A stretch of DNA of 64,000 nucleotides from Trueperaceae bacterium (GTDB lineage Bacteria; Deinococcota; Deinococci; Deinococcales; Trueperaceae): contig DASVDQ010000109.1 in the NCBI GenBank assembly GCA_036381035.1, positions 1 through 64,000 on the forward strand, given 5' to 3'. This document shows, piece after piece, positions 39,717 through 48,234 of this stretch (positions within the stretch are counted from its first letter, which is position 1; each line of letters opens with the position of its first letter). The notes under the pieces are model-generated. The model saw only the letters and a program-made list of their open reading frames with translations, ran no database searches and had not been told where the DNA came from. The translations under genes and the position numbers were made by a program.

Positions 39717-40627
39717 TCCCGGGGCGCGACGGCGAGCGCCAGGGCTTCCGCGACGAGGCCCTGCGCGTCGACGTGGCGCTCGACGCCAGCGGCGCCGCGG
39801 CCTACCGGGGCGCGCGCCCGGCGAGCCTCTACGTCGAGCGCGTCGGTCCCGTGGGCGCCCCCACCGTCTACTACCTGCACGGCGGGCCGGGCTACAACGC
39901 CGCCTCGTTCCGCGAGATCGCCGGCGGCGACCTGGAGGACCTCGACGTCGTCTACGCCGACCAGCGCGGCGCGGGGCGCAGCACGGGCGAGGGCGGCAGC
40001 GACGTCGGCCTGCTGGCGGCGGACGTCTTCGCCGTCATGGACGCCCTGGGCGTCGCGCGGGCCGCACTGCTCGCGCACGGCTTCGGCGCCCTCGTCGCGC
40101 TGCGGGCGGCGCGCACCGCCCCGGAACGGGTCACCAGGCTCGTGCTCGTCAACCCCTGGGTCTCGATGCCGCAGCTCGCCCGCGACCTGCACGCCGAGGC
40201 TACTGGCACCCGGAGCGGACCCGCCGAGGAGCCCGCCGACCCCCGCGCGCTCGTCGACGAGGCCTTCGGGCTCGTGAACCCCAAGGTGCTGTTCGACGCC
40301 ATGCAGTTCCCCTCGGCGAAGTCGCGGCTGTTCCTCGAGCACGTCGACGCCGTGGCGCTCTCGGGCGAGACGCCGGAGGACGTCGACGACGCCGTGTGGC
40401 TGGCCGAGGGCCTGCACGACCTGCGCGCCGCGGCGGCGAGCGGCGTCACCGTCGTCCTCCTCGCGGGGCGGCTCGACAGGACCAGCTACCCCGGCCAGGC
40501 CGAGCTGGTGCTCGAGGCCGCGCCGGGCGCCACCTTCGCGCTGCTAGACGCCGGCCACTACCCCTGGATCGACGACGAGGGGTTCGCCGCCACGCTGCGC
40601 GAGGCCCTCACGGGGGGGCTCGGCTGA
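39713..40627 (+). CDS. Alpha/beta hydrolase fold protein lacking the nucleophile serine
   Basis: A proline-iminopeptidase-like alpha/beta hydrolase, 304 residues. The oxyanion motif LHGGPGYNAASF and YADQRGAGRST are conserved. An acid (AGRLDRTSYP) and the catalytic His (DAGHYPWID) are also present. The nucleophile elbow, normally GxSxG, reads LLAHGFGALVAL, so glycine replaces serine (GGC where AGC would be expected). It is therefore probably inactive as a classical hydrolase, or the site carries a sequencing change. GTG start overlaps tatD. Confidence 0.85.
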   Translation: MIPGRDGERQGFRDEALRVDVALDASGAAAYRGARPASLYVERVGPVGAPTVYYLHGGPGYNAASFREIAGGDLEDLDVVYADQRGAGRSTGEGGSDVGLLAADVFAVMDALGVARAALLAHGFGALVALRAARTAPERVTRLVLVNPWVSMPQLARDLHAEATGTRSGPAEEPADPRALVDEAFGLVNPKVLFDAMQFPSAKSRLFLEHVDAVALSGETPEDVDDAVWLAEGLHDLRAAAASGVTVVLLAGRLDRTSYPGQAELVLEAAPGATFALLDAGHYPWIDDEGFAATLREALTGGLG

Positions 40628-40718
40628 CGGCGGGAGCGGCCGGGCTCGGGACGGCGTCGGCCGGGCCGACGGCACGCTCGAGGCCTGGCCGCCGGCCCGC
40701 CACACCAGGCGTCGGCCG

Positions 40719-40762
40719 GCCGCCCCACGGCCCCCGCCCGGCCGCCCCACGGCCCCCGCCCG
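40719..40762. repeat. 22-bp tandem repeat, two exact copies
   Basis: Units 40719-40740 and 40741-40762 are identical and consist of C-rich GC sequence. They lie in the 177-base gap between the hydrolase and the YqeG-type phosphatase genes. No coding or known regulatory role is evident. Confidence 0.85.
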
Positions 40763-40792
40763 GCCGGTAAGAGACCGGTCAGAGCGGGGTGA

Positions 40793-40798
40793 TACACT
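40793..40798 (+). promoter_or_regulatory. -10 box for a leaderless transcript
   Basis: TACACT lies six bases before ATG 40805. It would drive the yqeG-like gene and, through a coupled junction, the pilB/pilF gene. Confidence 0.55.
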
Positions 40799-40804
40799 CC
40801 CCCG

Positions 40805-41284
40805 ATGCTCCGCCCGGACGTACGCGTCGACAGCCTGGCGCAGGTCACGCCCGACCTGCTGCGCCGGCTGGGCGTGAGCCACGCGCTCCTCGACCTCGAC
40901 GACACGCTGGTCGCCTCCGACCGCGACGAGCACGTCGCGGAGGCCCCGCTGCTCGTGAGCCGGCTCATAGACGCCGGCTTCGGCGTGGCGATCCTCTCCA
41001 ACGGCAAGCCGGAGCGCGTCGCGCGCGTGTCGCGGCTCCTCGGCGTGCCCGGCGTCGCCCTGGCGGGCAAGCCGTTCGGCTGGGCGTTCCGCAGGGCACT
41101 CGGCCTGCTGCCCGGCGCCTCGCCGGCCACGACGGCGATGGTCGGGGACCAGCTCTTCACCGACGTGCTGGGCGCCAAGCGCGCCGGGCTCGTCACCGTC
41201 CTCGTCAGGCCGCTGACCCAGGGTAAGCTTCCTCATACCAGGCTCGCCCGCCGGCTTGAGAGAATGATCCTCGAGGAGCGTTGA
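40805..41284 (+). CDS. YqeG-family HAD phosphatase
   Basis: A small HAD-IIIA phosphatase of 159 residues. Motif I is LLDLDDTLVAS, motif II ILSNGK, the lysine is in GKPFGWAFRRAL, and the last motif is AMVGDQLFTDVLGAKRAGL. YqeG relatives dephosphorylate phosphatidylglycerophosphate in some lineages, but the substrate is not established here. It directly precedes the pilus ATPase gene with overlapping or touching ends. Confidence 0.88.
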   Translation: MLRPDVRVDSLAQVTPDLLRRLGVSHALLDLDDTLVASDRDEHVAEAPLLVSRLIDAGFGVAILSNGKPERVARVSRLLGVPGVALAGKPFGWAFRRALGLLPGASPATTAMVGDQLFTDVLGAKRAGLVTVLVRPLTQGKLPHTRLARRLERMILEER

Positions 41285-41286
41285 CC

Positions 41287-43950
41287 TTGGCAGTCCTCTC
41301 GATCGGCGACAAGAGGCTTGGCGCCGTCCTACTCGAGCGTGGCTACGTCACCGACGACGCGCTGCAGCAGGCGATCGCGCGCCACGCCGAGGTCGGCGGC
41401 AGGCTCGCCGACATACTGATGCAGCTCGGCGTGATCTCCGAGCAGCGCATCGCCCGCGCCGTCGAGGAGTCGATAGGCATCCCCCTCGTGAACCTCCCCC
41501 GCGTCGACGTCATGGCCGACGCGCTGGCGAAGGTGCCCGCGACGCTCGCGGCCGAGCTGCTGGCCATGCCGTTCGCGATCGACGGCGACCGCCTCAGGGT
41601 CGCCTTCGTCGACCCGCTCGACGCGCTGCTGATAGAAGAGGTGGAGGACGCCTCCGGCTGCCTCGTGGAGCCCTACCAGGCCCTCCACAAGGAGATCATG
41701 TGGGCGCTCGCGACCTACTACCCGGAGCTGGGGCTCGAGCCGCCCGTCGACGTCGAGGTCGACATCAGCCAGCGGCTGGGCAACCTGGCGGTCTCGCGCG
41801 GCCTCGTCACGCCCGAGCAGCTCGAGGCCGCGATCGCCGAGCAGCAGCGCACCGGCGGACTGCTGGGACGCATCCTCGTGCAGTCCGGCGCCCTCGACGA
41901 GGAGCAGCTGGCCCAGCTCCTGGCCGAGCAGATGGGCATCGCCTACCTGCCCGACCTCGACGACGAGCCGGTCTCCGACAAGCTGGGCAGCCAGCTCCTC
42001 AGGCTCGACGCCGTGCAGTTCTCGGCGGTCCCCTACAAGATGGACGGCGACGTCCTCGTCGTGGCGATCGCCGACCCGCGGCGCATGGCCGACATCGAGG
42101 CGATCGTCAACAGGCCGGTCCGCTTCGTCGCCGCGCCGGAGGGCGCCGTCCAGAAGCGCATCGACAGGCTCTACGCCGACGACAAGGGCCGCCTCGGCGA
42201 GACCCTGCTGCAGAGCCGGCGGCTGAAGCGCGAGCAGCTCAGGCGCGCGCTCGAGGAACAGACCAAGCTGGGCAGCGTCAAGCCGCTCGGCGAGATCCTC
42301 GTCGACCTGGGCTACGTCACGCAGGCCGACGTCGACGAGGCGCTGAACAAGCAGCGGGCCGGCGGCGGCAGGCTCGAGGACACGCTCGTCCAGTCCGGGA
42401 AGATCAGCCCCGACATGCTCGCCCGCAGCCTGGCGATGCAGCTCGGCTTCCCGTTCATCGAGGAGAACGTCCAGGTCGACCCCTACGCGGTGAGCCTGGT
42501 GCCCGAGGCGACGGCGCGTCGCTACACGGCCATGCCCGTGCGCCTGGAGGGCAACACCCTCGTGGTGGCGATGAAGGACCCGCGCCACGTGTTCGCCCTC
42601 GACGACATCCAGCTCATCACCGGCCGCGAGATCCAGCCGGCGGTCGCGACCGAGGAGACGCTCACGCGCCTCCTCAACCGCTACTACCGCGACGGCGCCG
42701 ACATGGACGAGCTGGCGCGCGCCGTGGTCGAGGAGGTCGCCAGCGGGCGCGCACAGGAGGAGGCCGAGGAGGACAGCTCGGCCATCGACGACAACGCGCT
42801 CGTGCGCGTCGTCAACAACATCATCCGCGACGCCATCATCAACGACATCTCCGACATACACATCGAGCCGCGGCCCGAGCGCGTCGTCGTGCGCGTGCGC
42901 AAGGACGGCTCCTTGCGCGAGTACATGACGATGCCGAAGGTGACGGCCCCGGCGCTGTCCTCGCGCATCAAGATCATGGGCGGCCTCAACATCGCCGAGC
43001 GCAGGCTGCCGCAGGACGGCCGCGTGCGCTTCAGGGACAAGAACCTCGAGGTCGACCTCCGCCTCTCGACGCTGCCCACCGTCTACGGCGAGAAGTCGGT
43101 GATGCGCATCCTGAAGAAGGCGACAGACATCCCCGAGATCGAGGACCTCGGCTTCGCCGACTACAACTTCCAGAGCTTCGAGGACCTGATCAAGAAGCCG
43201 TACGGCATGTTCCTGATCACCGGCCCCACCGGCTCGGGCAAGTCGTTCACGACGTTCTCGATCCTCAAGCGCATCGCCACGCCAGACGTGAACGTCACGA
43301 CGATCGAGGACCCCGTCGAGTACGAGATCCCCGGCATCAACCAGACGCAGGTGAACATCAAGGCCGGGCTCGACTTCGCCAGGGCGCTGAGGGCGTTCCT
43401 GCGGCAGGACCCGGACATCATCATGGTCGGTGAGATCCGCGACCACGAGACCGCCAAGATCTCCATGGAGGCCGCCCTCACCGGCCACCTGCTCATCGCG
43501 ACGCTGCACACGAACGACGCCGCCGGCGCCGTCACGCGCCTCACCGAGATGGGCATCGAGCCGTTCAACGTCTCGGCGTCCCTGCTGGGCGTCCTCGCCC
43601 AGCGCCTCGTCCGCAAGGTGTGCCAGGACTGCAAGGTCGCCTCGACCCCTGAGCCGGACGTCCTCAGGCGCCTCGGCCTCTCCGACGAGGAGATCAAGGG
43701 CAAGGTCCTCTACCGCGGCGTCGGCTGCGAGAAGTGCGGCGGCAGCGGCTACAACGGGCGCCACGCGATCCACGAGCTCCTCGTCGTCGACGACGAGATC
43801 AGGACCGCGATCGTCAAGGAGGCGTCGGCGTTCGAGATCAGGGAGCTCGCGATCTCGCGCGGCATGCGGACCCTGCGCGACGACGGCATCCACAAGGCCC
43901 TGCAGGGCATCACGACGCTCGAGGAGGTCCTCGCGCGCACCGCCGAGTGA
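41287..43950 (+). CDS. Type IV pilus extension ATPase with three MshEN modules (PilF/PilB)
   Basis: The hexameric ATPase powering pilus extension and, in Thermus PilF, DNA uptake. Three MshEN/GspE N-terminal modules lie at about 5-150, 155-295 and 302-455, each starting like RLGAVLLERGYVT; such modules bind c-di-GMP in Thermus PilF. Then come the N2 domain, Walker A GPTGSGKS near 646, the Asp box IEDPVEYE, Walker B, and a tetracysteine zinc site (CQDC at 779, CEKC at 814). TTG 41287, with GAGGAG eight bases upstream, is preferred; TTG 41281 overlaps the previous stop. About 887 residues matches Thermus PilF. Confidence 0.94.
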   Translation: MAVLSIGDKRLGAVLLERGYVTDDALQQAIARHAEVGGRLADILMQLGVISEQRIARAVEESIGIPLVNLPRVDVMADALAKVPATLAAELLAMPFAIDGDRLRVAFVDPLDALLIEEVEDASGCLVEPYQALHKEIMWALATYYPELGLEPPVDVEVDISQRLGNLAVSRGLVTPEQLEAAIAEQQRTGGLLGRILVQSGALDEEQLAQLLAEQMGIAYLPDLDDEPVSDKLGSQLLRLDAVQFSAVPYKMDGDVLVVAIADPRRMADIEAIVNRPVRFVAAPEGAVQKRIDRLYADDKGRLGETLLQSRRLKREQLRRALEEQTKLGSVKPLGEILVDLGYVTQADVDEALNKQRAGGGRLEDTLVQSGKISPDMLARSLAMQLGFPFIEENVQVDPYAVSLVPEATARRYTAMPVRLEGNTLVVAMKDPRHVFALDDIQLITGREIQPAVATEETLTRLLNRYYRDGADMDELARAVVEEVASGRAQEEAEEDSSAIDDNALVRVVNNIIRDAIINDISDIHIEPRPERVVVRVRKDGSLREYMTMPKVTAPALSSRIKIMGGLNIAERRLPQDGRVRFRDKNLEVDLRLSTLPTVYGEKSVMRILKKATDIPEIEDLGFADYNFQSFEDLIKKPYGMFLITGPTGSGKSFTTFSILKRIATPDVNVTTIEDPVEYEIPGINQTQVNIKAGLDFARALRAFLRQDPDIIMVGEIRDHETAKISMEAALTGHLLIATLHTNDAAGAVTRLTEMGIEPFNVSASLLGVLAQRLVRKVCQDCKVASTPEPDVLRRLGLSDEEIKGKVLYRGVGCEKCGGSGYNGRHAIHELLVVDDEIRTAIVKEASAFEIRELAISRGMRTLRDDGIHKALQGITTLEEVLARTAE

Positions 43951-44036
43951 GCCCCTGGCAGGTGTGCGATTCGTCAGAGCACCGTGACAGCGCCGCCCCT
44001 ATGGTGATGCCCTAGTGAGAGGACCGGAGCGGCGAC

Positions 44037-44246
44037 ATGGCTGACCAGACCAGGTCCACGCAGATCCAGATGACCGCTGACGTCGTCGGCGTCGAGGCGA
44101 ACCACCATGGCTGACCAGATCAGGTCCACACAGATCTTCATGACCGGCGACATCGTCGGTTTCGAGGCGAACCACCATGGCTGACCAGATCAGGTCCACC
44201 CAGATCTTCATGACCGGCGACATCGTCGGTTTCGAGGCGAACCACC
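44037..44246 (+). repeat. Three 70-bp tandem copies of the pilT initiation region
   Basis: Units begin at 44037, 44107 and 44177; pilT itself begins at 44247, again 70 bases on. Each unit starts ATGGCTGACCAG, carries a GAGGCG ribosome site near its end for the next ATG, and encodes a 25-residue peptide (starting MADQIRSTQI) that ends at a TGA inside the first codons of the next unit. Because 70 is not a multiple of three, the frames rotate. Units 2 and 3 differ at one base; unit 1 is more diverged (MADQTRSTQIQ). The effect is a relay of three tiny open frames leading into pilT. Confidence 0.95.
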
Positions 44247-45443
44247 ATGGCTGACCAGATCAGGTCCACGCAGATACAGGCCGACATCGTCGACCTCCTG
44301 AAGATCGCCATAGAGCGCAGGGCCTCCGACCTCCTGCTCACCGTGGGGCTGCCGCCCATGCTGCGGATCCACGGCGAGTGGCGGCCCACCGAGCACGAGG
44401 TGCTGACCCCCACGATGACGCGGCGGCTGATGTACGCGCTGATGGACGAGAAGAAGCAGCGCAACTTCGAGGAGCGCAAGGACCTCGACTTCTCGTTCTC
44501 GCTGTCGGGCCACGGGCGCTTCCGCGTCAACGTGTTCGTGCAGCGCGGCTCCGTCGGCGGCGTGATGCGCACGATCTCCGAGGAGGTCATGACGTTCGCG
44601 CAGCTCGGCCTGCCCGAGGAGGTCGCGAACGTCGCCCGCCTGCCGCGCGGGCTCGTGCTGGTGACGGGGCCCACCGGCTCGGGCAAGTCGACGACGCTGG
44701 CGACGATGATCGACCTCATCAACACCGAGTACGCCAAGCACATCGTCACGGTCGAGGACCCGATCGAGTTCTTCCACCGCCACAAGCAGTCGATCATCAA
44801 CCAGCGCGAGGTGGGCGAGGACACGCAGAGCTTCAACAACGCGCTGCGCAGCGTCCTCCGGCAGGCGCCCGACGTGATCCTCGTGGGCGAGATGCGCGAC
44901 TACGAGACGATCGGCGCCGCCGTGACAGCGGCCGAGACGGGCCACCTCGTCATGGGCACGCTGCACACGAACACCGCCGCCGAGGCCATCGACCGCATCA
45001 TCGACGTCTTCCCCGAGGCGCAGCAGGAGCAGGTGCGCGTGCAGCTCGCGAACAACCTGCAGGCGATCCTCACGCAGCAGCTCGTGCCGCGGATGAACGG
45101 CGAGGGACGCGTGCTGGCGTACGAGTTCCTCATCGCCACCCCGGCCATCAGGAACCAGATCCGCGAGGGCAAGACGCACCAGATCCCCGGCTCCATCCAG
45201 ACGAGCGGCCAGCTCGGCATGATCACGATGGACGCCTGCCTGGCCGAGCTCCACCTGAAGAAGATGATCTCCTTCGAGACCGGCCTGGCGCGCGCCGTCG
45301 ACGCCAAGGAGTTCGAGCGTCTCGTCTCGACGGGAGGCATCGCCGGCCAGAACGGCGGCGTGACCCCGACACCGCGCGTCGGCGGCGACCTCGGGCGCGT
45401 GAGCGGGCCGCCCCCGATCGGTCGCGCCGGACGCACCGGCTGA
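44247..45443 (+). CDS. pilT: Type IV pilus retraction ATPase PilT
   Basis: A hexameric ATPase that disassembles pili for twitching motility and DNA uptake. The 398 residues show the N-terminal PAS-like domain with RRASDLLLTVGLPPMLRIHGEW and Walker A GPTGSGKSTTLA near 141. The Asp box VTVEDPIEF, Walker B DVILVGEMRD, the His box GHLVMGTLHTNTAAEAIDR and the AIRNQIREGKTHQIP motif follow. It has no MshEN module or zinc site, unlike the extension ATPase upstream. The 34-residue C-terminal tail is Gly/Pro-rich. Its first ten codons are those repeated upstream. Confidence 0.97.
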   Translation: MADQIRSTQIQADIVDLLKIAIERRASDLLLTVGLPPMLRIHGEWRPTEHEVLTPTMTRRLMYALMDEKKQRNFEERKDLDFSFSLSGHGRFRVNVFVQRGSVGGVMRTISEEVMTFAQLGLPEEVANVARLPRGLVLVTGPTGSGKSTTLATMIDLINTEYAKHIVTVEDPIEFFHRHKQSIINQREVGEDTQSFNNALRSVLRQAPDVILVGEMRDYETIGAAVTAAETGHLVMGTLHTNTAAEAIDRIIDVFPEAQQEQVRVQLANNLQAILTQQLVPRMNGEGRVLAYEFLIATPAIRNQIREGKTHQIPGSIQTSGQLGMITMDACLAELHLKKMISFETGLARAVDAKEFERLVSTGGIAGQNGGVTPTPRVGGDLGRVSGPPPIGRAGRTG

Positions 45444-45479
45444 GGCCAGCCCGAGCCAACTGACAGGGGGTGCCCCACC

Positions 45480-46592
45480 ATGAGGGCGCTCCGCCTGCTC
45501 AAGGACGCGGCCAAGGCCTACCTCGACCGCTCCGGCCTGCCCTACGGGCAGCGCTTCCGCATGACGCGGCTCGGGTTCGCGCCCGAGTCGTACGTCATCT
45601 ACGAGTTCGACCGCAACGACCCGGCCGACTACCTGCCGAGCAGCCTCTGGGCCCCCCTCCACCGGCTGAACGGGCCCGTGGTCACCGAGATGCTCTCGAA
45701 CAAGCTGCTCTTCTGGTACGCGTTCGCCGGCGACGTGCCGATGCCCGCCGTGCTGGCCGCCGTCGTGAGCGGGCACGTGCGGCCCGTCGCCGACACCGCG
45801 CTGCGCAGCGCCGGCGCCGTCCTGGAGCTCGCCGCCCAGCGCCCCCTGATCCTCAAGCCGATGGGCGGCCAGAAGGGGAAGCGCGTCCACAGGCTCGAGT
45901 CGGAGGGCGGCCGGTACCTCCTCGACCACGCGCCGGTCGGCCGCGCCGAGGCGGAGGCGGCGCTCCTCGAGGGCGCCGCGACCCTCGTCGTCGAGCTGGC
46001 CCAGCAGGCGCCGTACGCCGCCGCCTTCAACCCGGGCAGCGTGAACACGATGCGGGTCGTGACCTTCGGGGGCGAGGGCACGGGCTACGCGCCGTTCGTC
46101 GCGGCCATCGCGCACCGCTTCGGGCGCGAGGGCACGGGACCCGTCGACAACGTCTCCTCGGGCGGCCTGATCGCCCGGGTCGACCTGGAGACCTACGAGA
46201 TCGGCCCCGCGGCCGGCTACCCCTTCGGCGCGAGGAGGCTCGTCTGGTACGACGAGCACCCCGACACCGGAGCGCGGATCGCCGGCGCCGTCGTGCCCGG
46301 GGCGGCGGCGGTCGTCGAACGCCTCCTGCGCCTCATGGAGGCGCACCCGTACCTCGTCTACGTCGGCTGGGACGTCGTGCTCACCGACGAGCGCGGGGGC
46401 TTCAGCGTGATCGAGGCGAACTACGGCGCAGGCCTGCAGATCCAGATGGTCGGCTTCCGCTACCTGCGCGACGAGCGCGTCGTCGCGTTCCTCGGGCACC
46501 ACGGCCTGCTGGACCAGGTCCCCGTCCTGCGCCGCCCGCCCGCGGCGGCGGGCCGGTCCGCCGGCGGACCGCCGGGCCGTCCAGCGGGTTGA
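45480..46592 (+). CDS. Sugar-transfer-associated ATP-grasp family protein
   Basis: A 370-residue protein resembling the ATP-grasp enzymes found beside glycosyltransferase and capsule genes. Landmarks: RLNGPVVTEMLSNKLLF, a phosphate-binding LILKPMGGQKGKRV, AAFNPGSVNTMRVVT, DNVSSGGLIARVD and metal-binding YVGWDVVLTDERGGFSVIEAN. No membrane segment; the tail is Pro/Gly/Ala-rich. The acceptor is unknown. It is 36 bases after pilT and may be cotranscribed. Its stop codon overlaps the -35 box of the leucine operon promoter. Confidence 0.8.
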   Translation: MRALRLLKDAAKAYLDRSGLPYGQRFRMTRLGFAPESYVIYEFDRNDPADYLPSSLWAPLHRLNGPVVTEMLSNKLLFWYAFAGDVPMPAVLAAVVSGHVRPVADTALRSAGAVLELAAQRPLILKPMGGQKGKRVHRLESEGGRYLLDHAPVGRAEAEAALLEGAATLVVELAQQAPYAAAFNPGSVNTMRVVTFGGEGTGYAPFVAAIAHRFGREGTGPVDNVSSGGLIARVDLETYEIGPAAGYPFGARRLVWYDEHPDTGARIAGAVVPGAAAVVERLLRLMEAHPYLVYVGWDVVLTDERGGFSVIEANYGAGLQIQMVGFRYLRDERVVAFLGHHGLLDQVPVLRRPPAAAGRSAGGPPGRPAG

Positions 46593-46619
46593 CCGGCCTC
46601 GCGACGGCCGCGATATACT
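46589..46619 (+). promoter_or_regulatory. Promoter of the leucine operon
   Basis: TTGACC (46589-46594) and TATACT (46614-46619), spacer 19; GATATA two bases earlier would give 17. The -10 box is seven bases before the leader-peptide ATG, so the transcript begins at or within a base or two of that codon. Confidence 0.75.
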
Positions 46620-46626
46620 CCGCGCC

Positions 46627-46704
46627 ATGCCCCTGGACAGCGTCAGCGCCCTGCTAGGCGTGGCGCGCCGCCTGAAGCTAGGCGGCGCGGGGTCGCAGGG
46701 TTAG
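46627..46704 (+). CDS. Leucine leader peptide (leuL-like)
   Basis: A 25-codon frame, MPLDSVSALLGVARRLKLGG followed by AGSQG and TAG. Five of 25 codons are leucine, two of them CTA, a codon otherwise rare in this genome (codons 10 and 18, beside CTG at 9 and 16). It lies between a strong promoter and an intrinsic-terminator-like hairpin ahead of leuC. Its RNA can fold into competing stems. This is the layout of ribosome-mediated transcription attenuation. No ribosome site is present, in keeping with a leaderless start. Confidence 0.78.
   Translation: MPLDSVSALLGVARRLKLGGAGSQG
46664..46689 (+). promoter_or_regulatory. Attenuator stem 1:2 within the leader frame
   Basis: CGCGCCGCCT and AGGCGGCGCG pair perfectly over 10 bp around GAAGCT, enclosing leucine codons 16 and 18. 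A ribosome held on those codons would open this stem. The following GGGGTCG (46689-46695) can pair with CGACCCC (46740-46746), the 5' arm of the terminator, as an antiterminator. A ribosome at the TAG stop (46702-46704) would cover GGGGTCG. Confidence 0.6.
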
Positions 46705-46740
46705 GACGCGCGCGCCCGGCGCGCCGGTTCGCACCGCCAC

Positions 46741-46770
46741 GACCCCCGGCCCCACCCGCGGCCGGGGGTC
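46741..46770 (+). terminator. Attenuator terminator hairpin before leuC
   Basis: GACCCCCGGCC and GGCCGGGGGTC form a perfect 11-bp stem with an 8-nt loop, followed by TTCCACTT. It lies 30 bases before leuC. The T-run is poor, but the stem is very strong and its 5' arm is shared with the proposed antiterminator. Confidence 0.75.
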
Positions 46771-46800
46771 TTCCACTTACTGCGGGCACGAGAGGTGACG

Positions 46801-48234
46801 ATGCCACAGCGGCCGAAGAGCCTGCTCGACAAGGTGTGGGACGCCCATGCGGTCCGCACCCTGCGGAGCGGTCAGACACAGCTCTTCATCGACACGCACC
46901 TGGTCCACGAGGTCACGAGCCCGCAGGCGTTCGCGATGCTGCGCGACCTGGGGCTTGAGGTGCTGATGCCCGAGCGCACGTTCGCGACGGTCGACCACAT
47001 CGTGCCGACGCACACGCGCGTCGAGCCGTTCGAGGACCCCATGGCCGCCGCGATGATCGCCCACCTCAGGCGGAACGTGGCCGAGCACGGCATCGCGTTC
47101 TTCGACGTCGGCACCGGGAGGCAGGGCATCGTGCACATGGTCGGCCCCGAGCTGGGCCTCACGCAGCCCGGCACGACGATCGCCTGCGGCGACAGCCACA
47201 CCAGCACGCACGGGGCTTTCGGGGCCATCGCGTTCGGCATCGGCACCACGCAGGTGCGCGACGTCCTCGCCACGCAGACGCTGGCGCTGTCGAAGCCGAA
47301 GCTGAGGCGCATCGAGGTGAACGGGCGCCTGGGCCCCGGCGTCTACGCCAAGGACGTGATCCTCCACATCATCAGGACGCTCGGCGTGAAGGGCGGGGTC
47401 GGCTACGCCTACGAGTACGCCGGCGACGTCTTCGACGCGATGAGCATGGAGGAGCGCATGACCGTCTGCAACATGTCCATCGAGGGCGGCGCGCGCTTCG
47501 GCTACGTGCAGCCCGACGAGACGACGGTCGCGTACCTGCGCGGACGCGAGTACGCCCCGCGGGGCGACGCCTGGGACGCGGCGGTCGAGCGCTGGCTCTC
47601 GTTCCGGTCCGACCCGGGGTGCGAGTACGACGACGTCGTCGAGATCCGGGCCGAGGACGTGCCGCCCACGGTCACCTGGGGCATCAACCCCGGACAGTCG
47701 GTCGCGATCGACGAGCCGGTGCCGCGGCCCGAGGACGTGCCAGAGGGCGAGCGGGCGTCGGTGGCCGAGGCGCTGGCGCACATGAAGCTCGAGGGCGGCC
47801 GGCCCCTGGTGGGCACGCCGGTGGACGTGGCCTTCCTGGGCTCCTGCACGAACGCGCGGCTCTCCGACTTCGTCGAGGTGGCCAAGGTGCTCGCCGGCCG
47901 CCGCGTGCACCCGCGCGTGAAGGCGATCGCCGTGCCCGGCTCCGAGCACGTCAAGAGCGAGTGCGAGCGGATCGGCATCGACCGGGTCTTCAAGGCCGCC
48001 GGCTTCGAGTGGCGCGACGCGGGCTGCTCGATGTGCCTGGCGATGAACCCCGACAAGCTCGTAGGCGACCAGCTCTGCGCCTCGTCTTCCAACCGCAACT
48101 TCAAGGGCAGGCAGGGCTCCCCCACCGGACGCACCGTGCTGATGAGCCCCGTGATGGTCGCCGCCGCGGCCGTCACCGGCGTGGTCTCCGACGCCCGCGA
48201 GGTGTTCGGCGTGGGCCGCGAGGTCGTGGCGTGA
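46801..48234 (+). CDS. leuC: 3-isopropylmalate dehydratase large subunit
   Basis: Isomerises 2- and 3-isopropylmalate in leucine synthesis with a [4Fe-4S] cluster. The 477 residues have [34 protein letters not shown], the GSCTNAR cysteine and the paired cysteines in [11 protein letters not shown], and [21 protein letters not shown] 46801 has AGAGGT four to five bases upstream; GTG 46795 is in frame but would sit inside that site. It overlaps leuD by four bases. Confidence 0.97.
   Translation: MPQRPKSLLDKVWDAHAVRTLRSGQTQLFIDTHLVHEVTSPQAFAMLRDLGLEVLMPERTFATVDHIVPTHTRVEPFEDPMAAAMIAHLRRNVAEHGIAFFDVGTGRQGIVHMVGPELGLTQPGTTIACGDSHTSTHGAFGAIAFGIGTTQVRDVLATQTLALSKPKLRRIEVNGRLGPGVYAKDVILHIIRTLGVKGGVGYAYEYAGDVFDAMSMEERMTVCNMSIEGGARFGYVQPDETTVAYLRGREYAPRGDAWDAAVERWLSFRSDPGCEYDDVVEIRAEDVPPTVTWGINPGQSVAIDEPVPRPEDVPEGERASVAEALAHMKLEGGRPLVGTPVDVAFLGSCTNARLSDFVEVAKVLAGRRVHPRVKAIAVPGSEHVKSECERIGIDRVFKAAGFEWRDAGCSMCLAMNPDKLVGDQLCASSSNRNFKGRQGSPTGRTVLMSPVMVAAAAVTGVVSDAREVFGVGREVVA

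Noticed and set aside
40628-40804. The GC-rich 22-bp tandem repeat as a CRISPR-like or attachment site
   Set aside because: There are only two units, with no spacers and no nearby integrase, cas gene or tRNA.
41329-43893. A minus-strand open frame of 854 codons opposite the pilus ATPase
   Set aside because: Antisense shadow of a well-conserved gene; composition is biased and no domain is visible.
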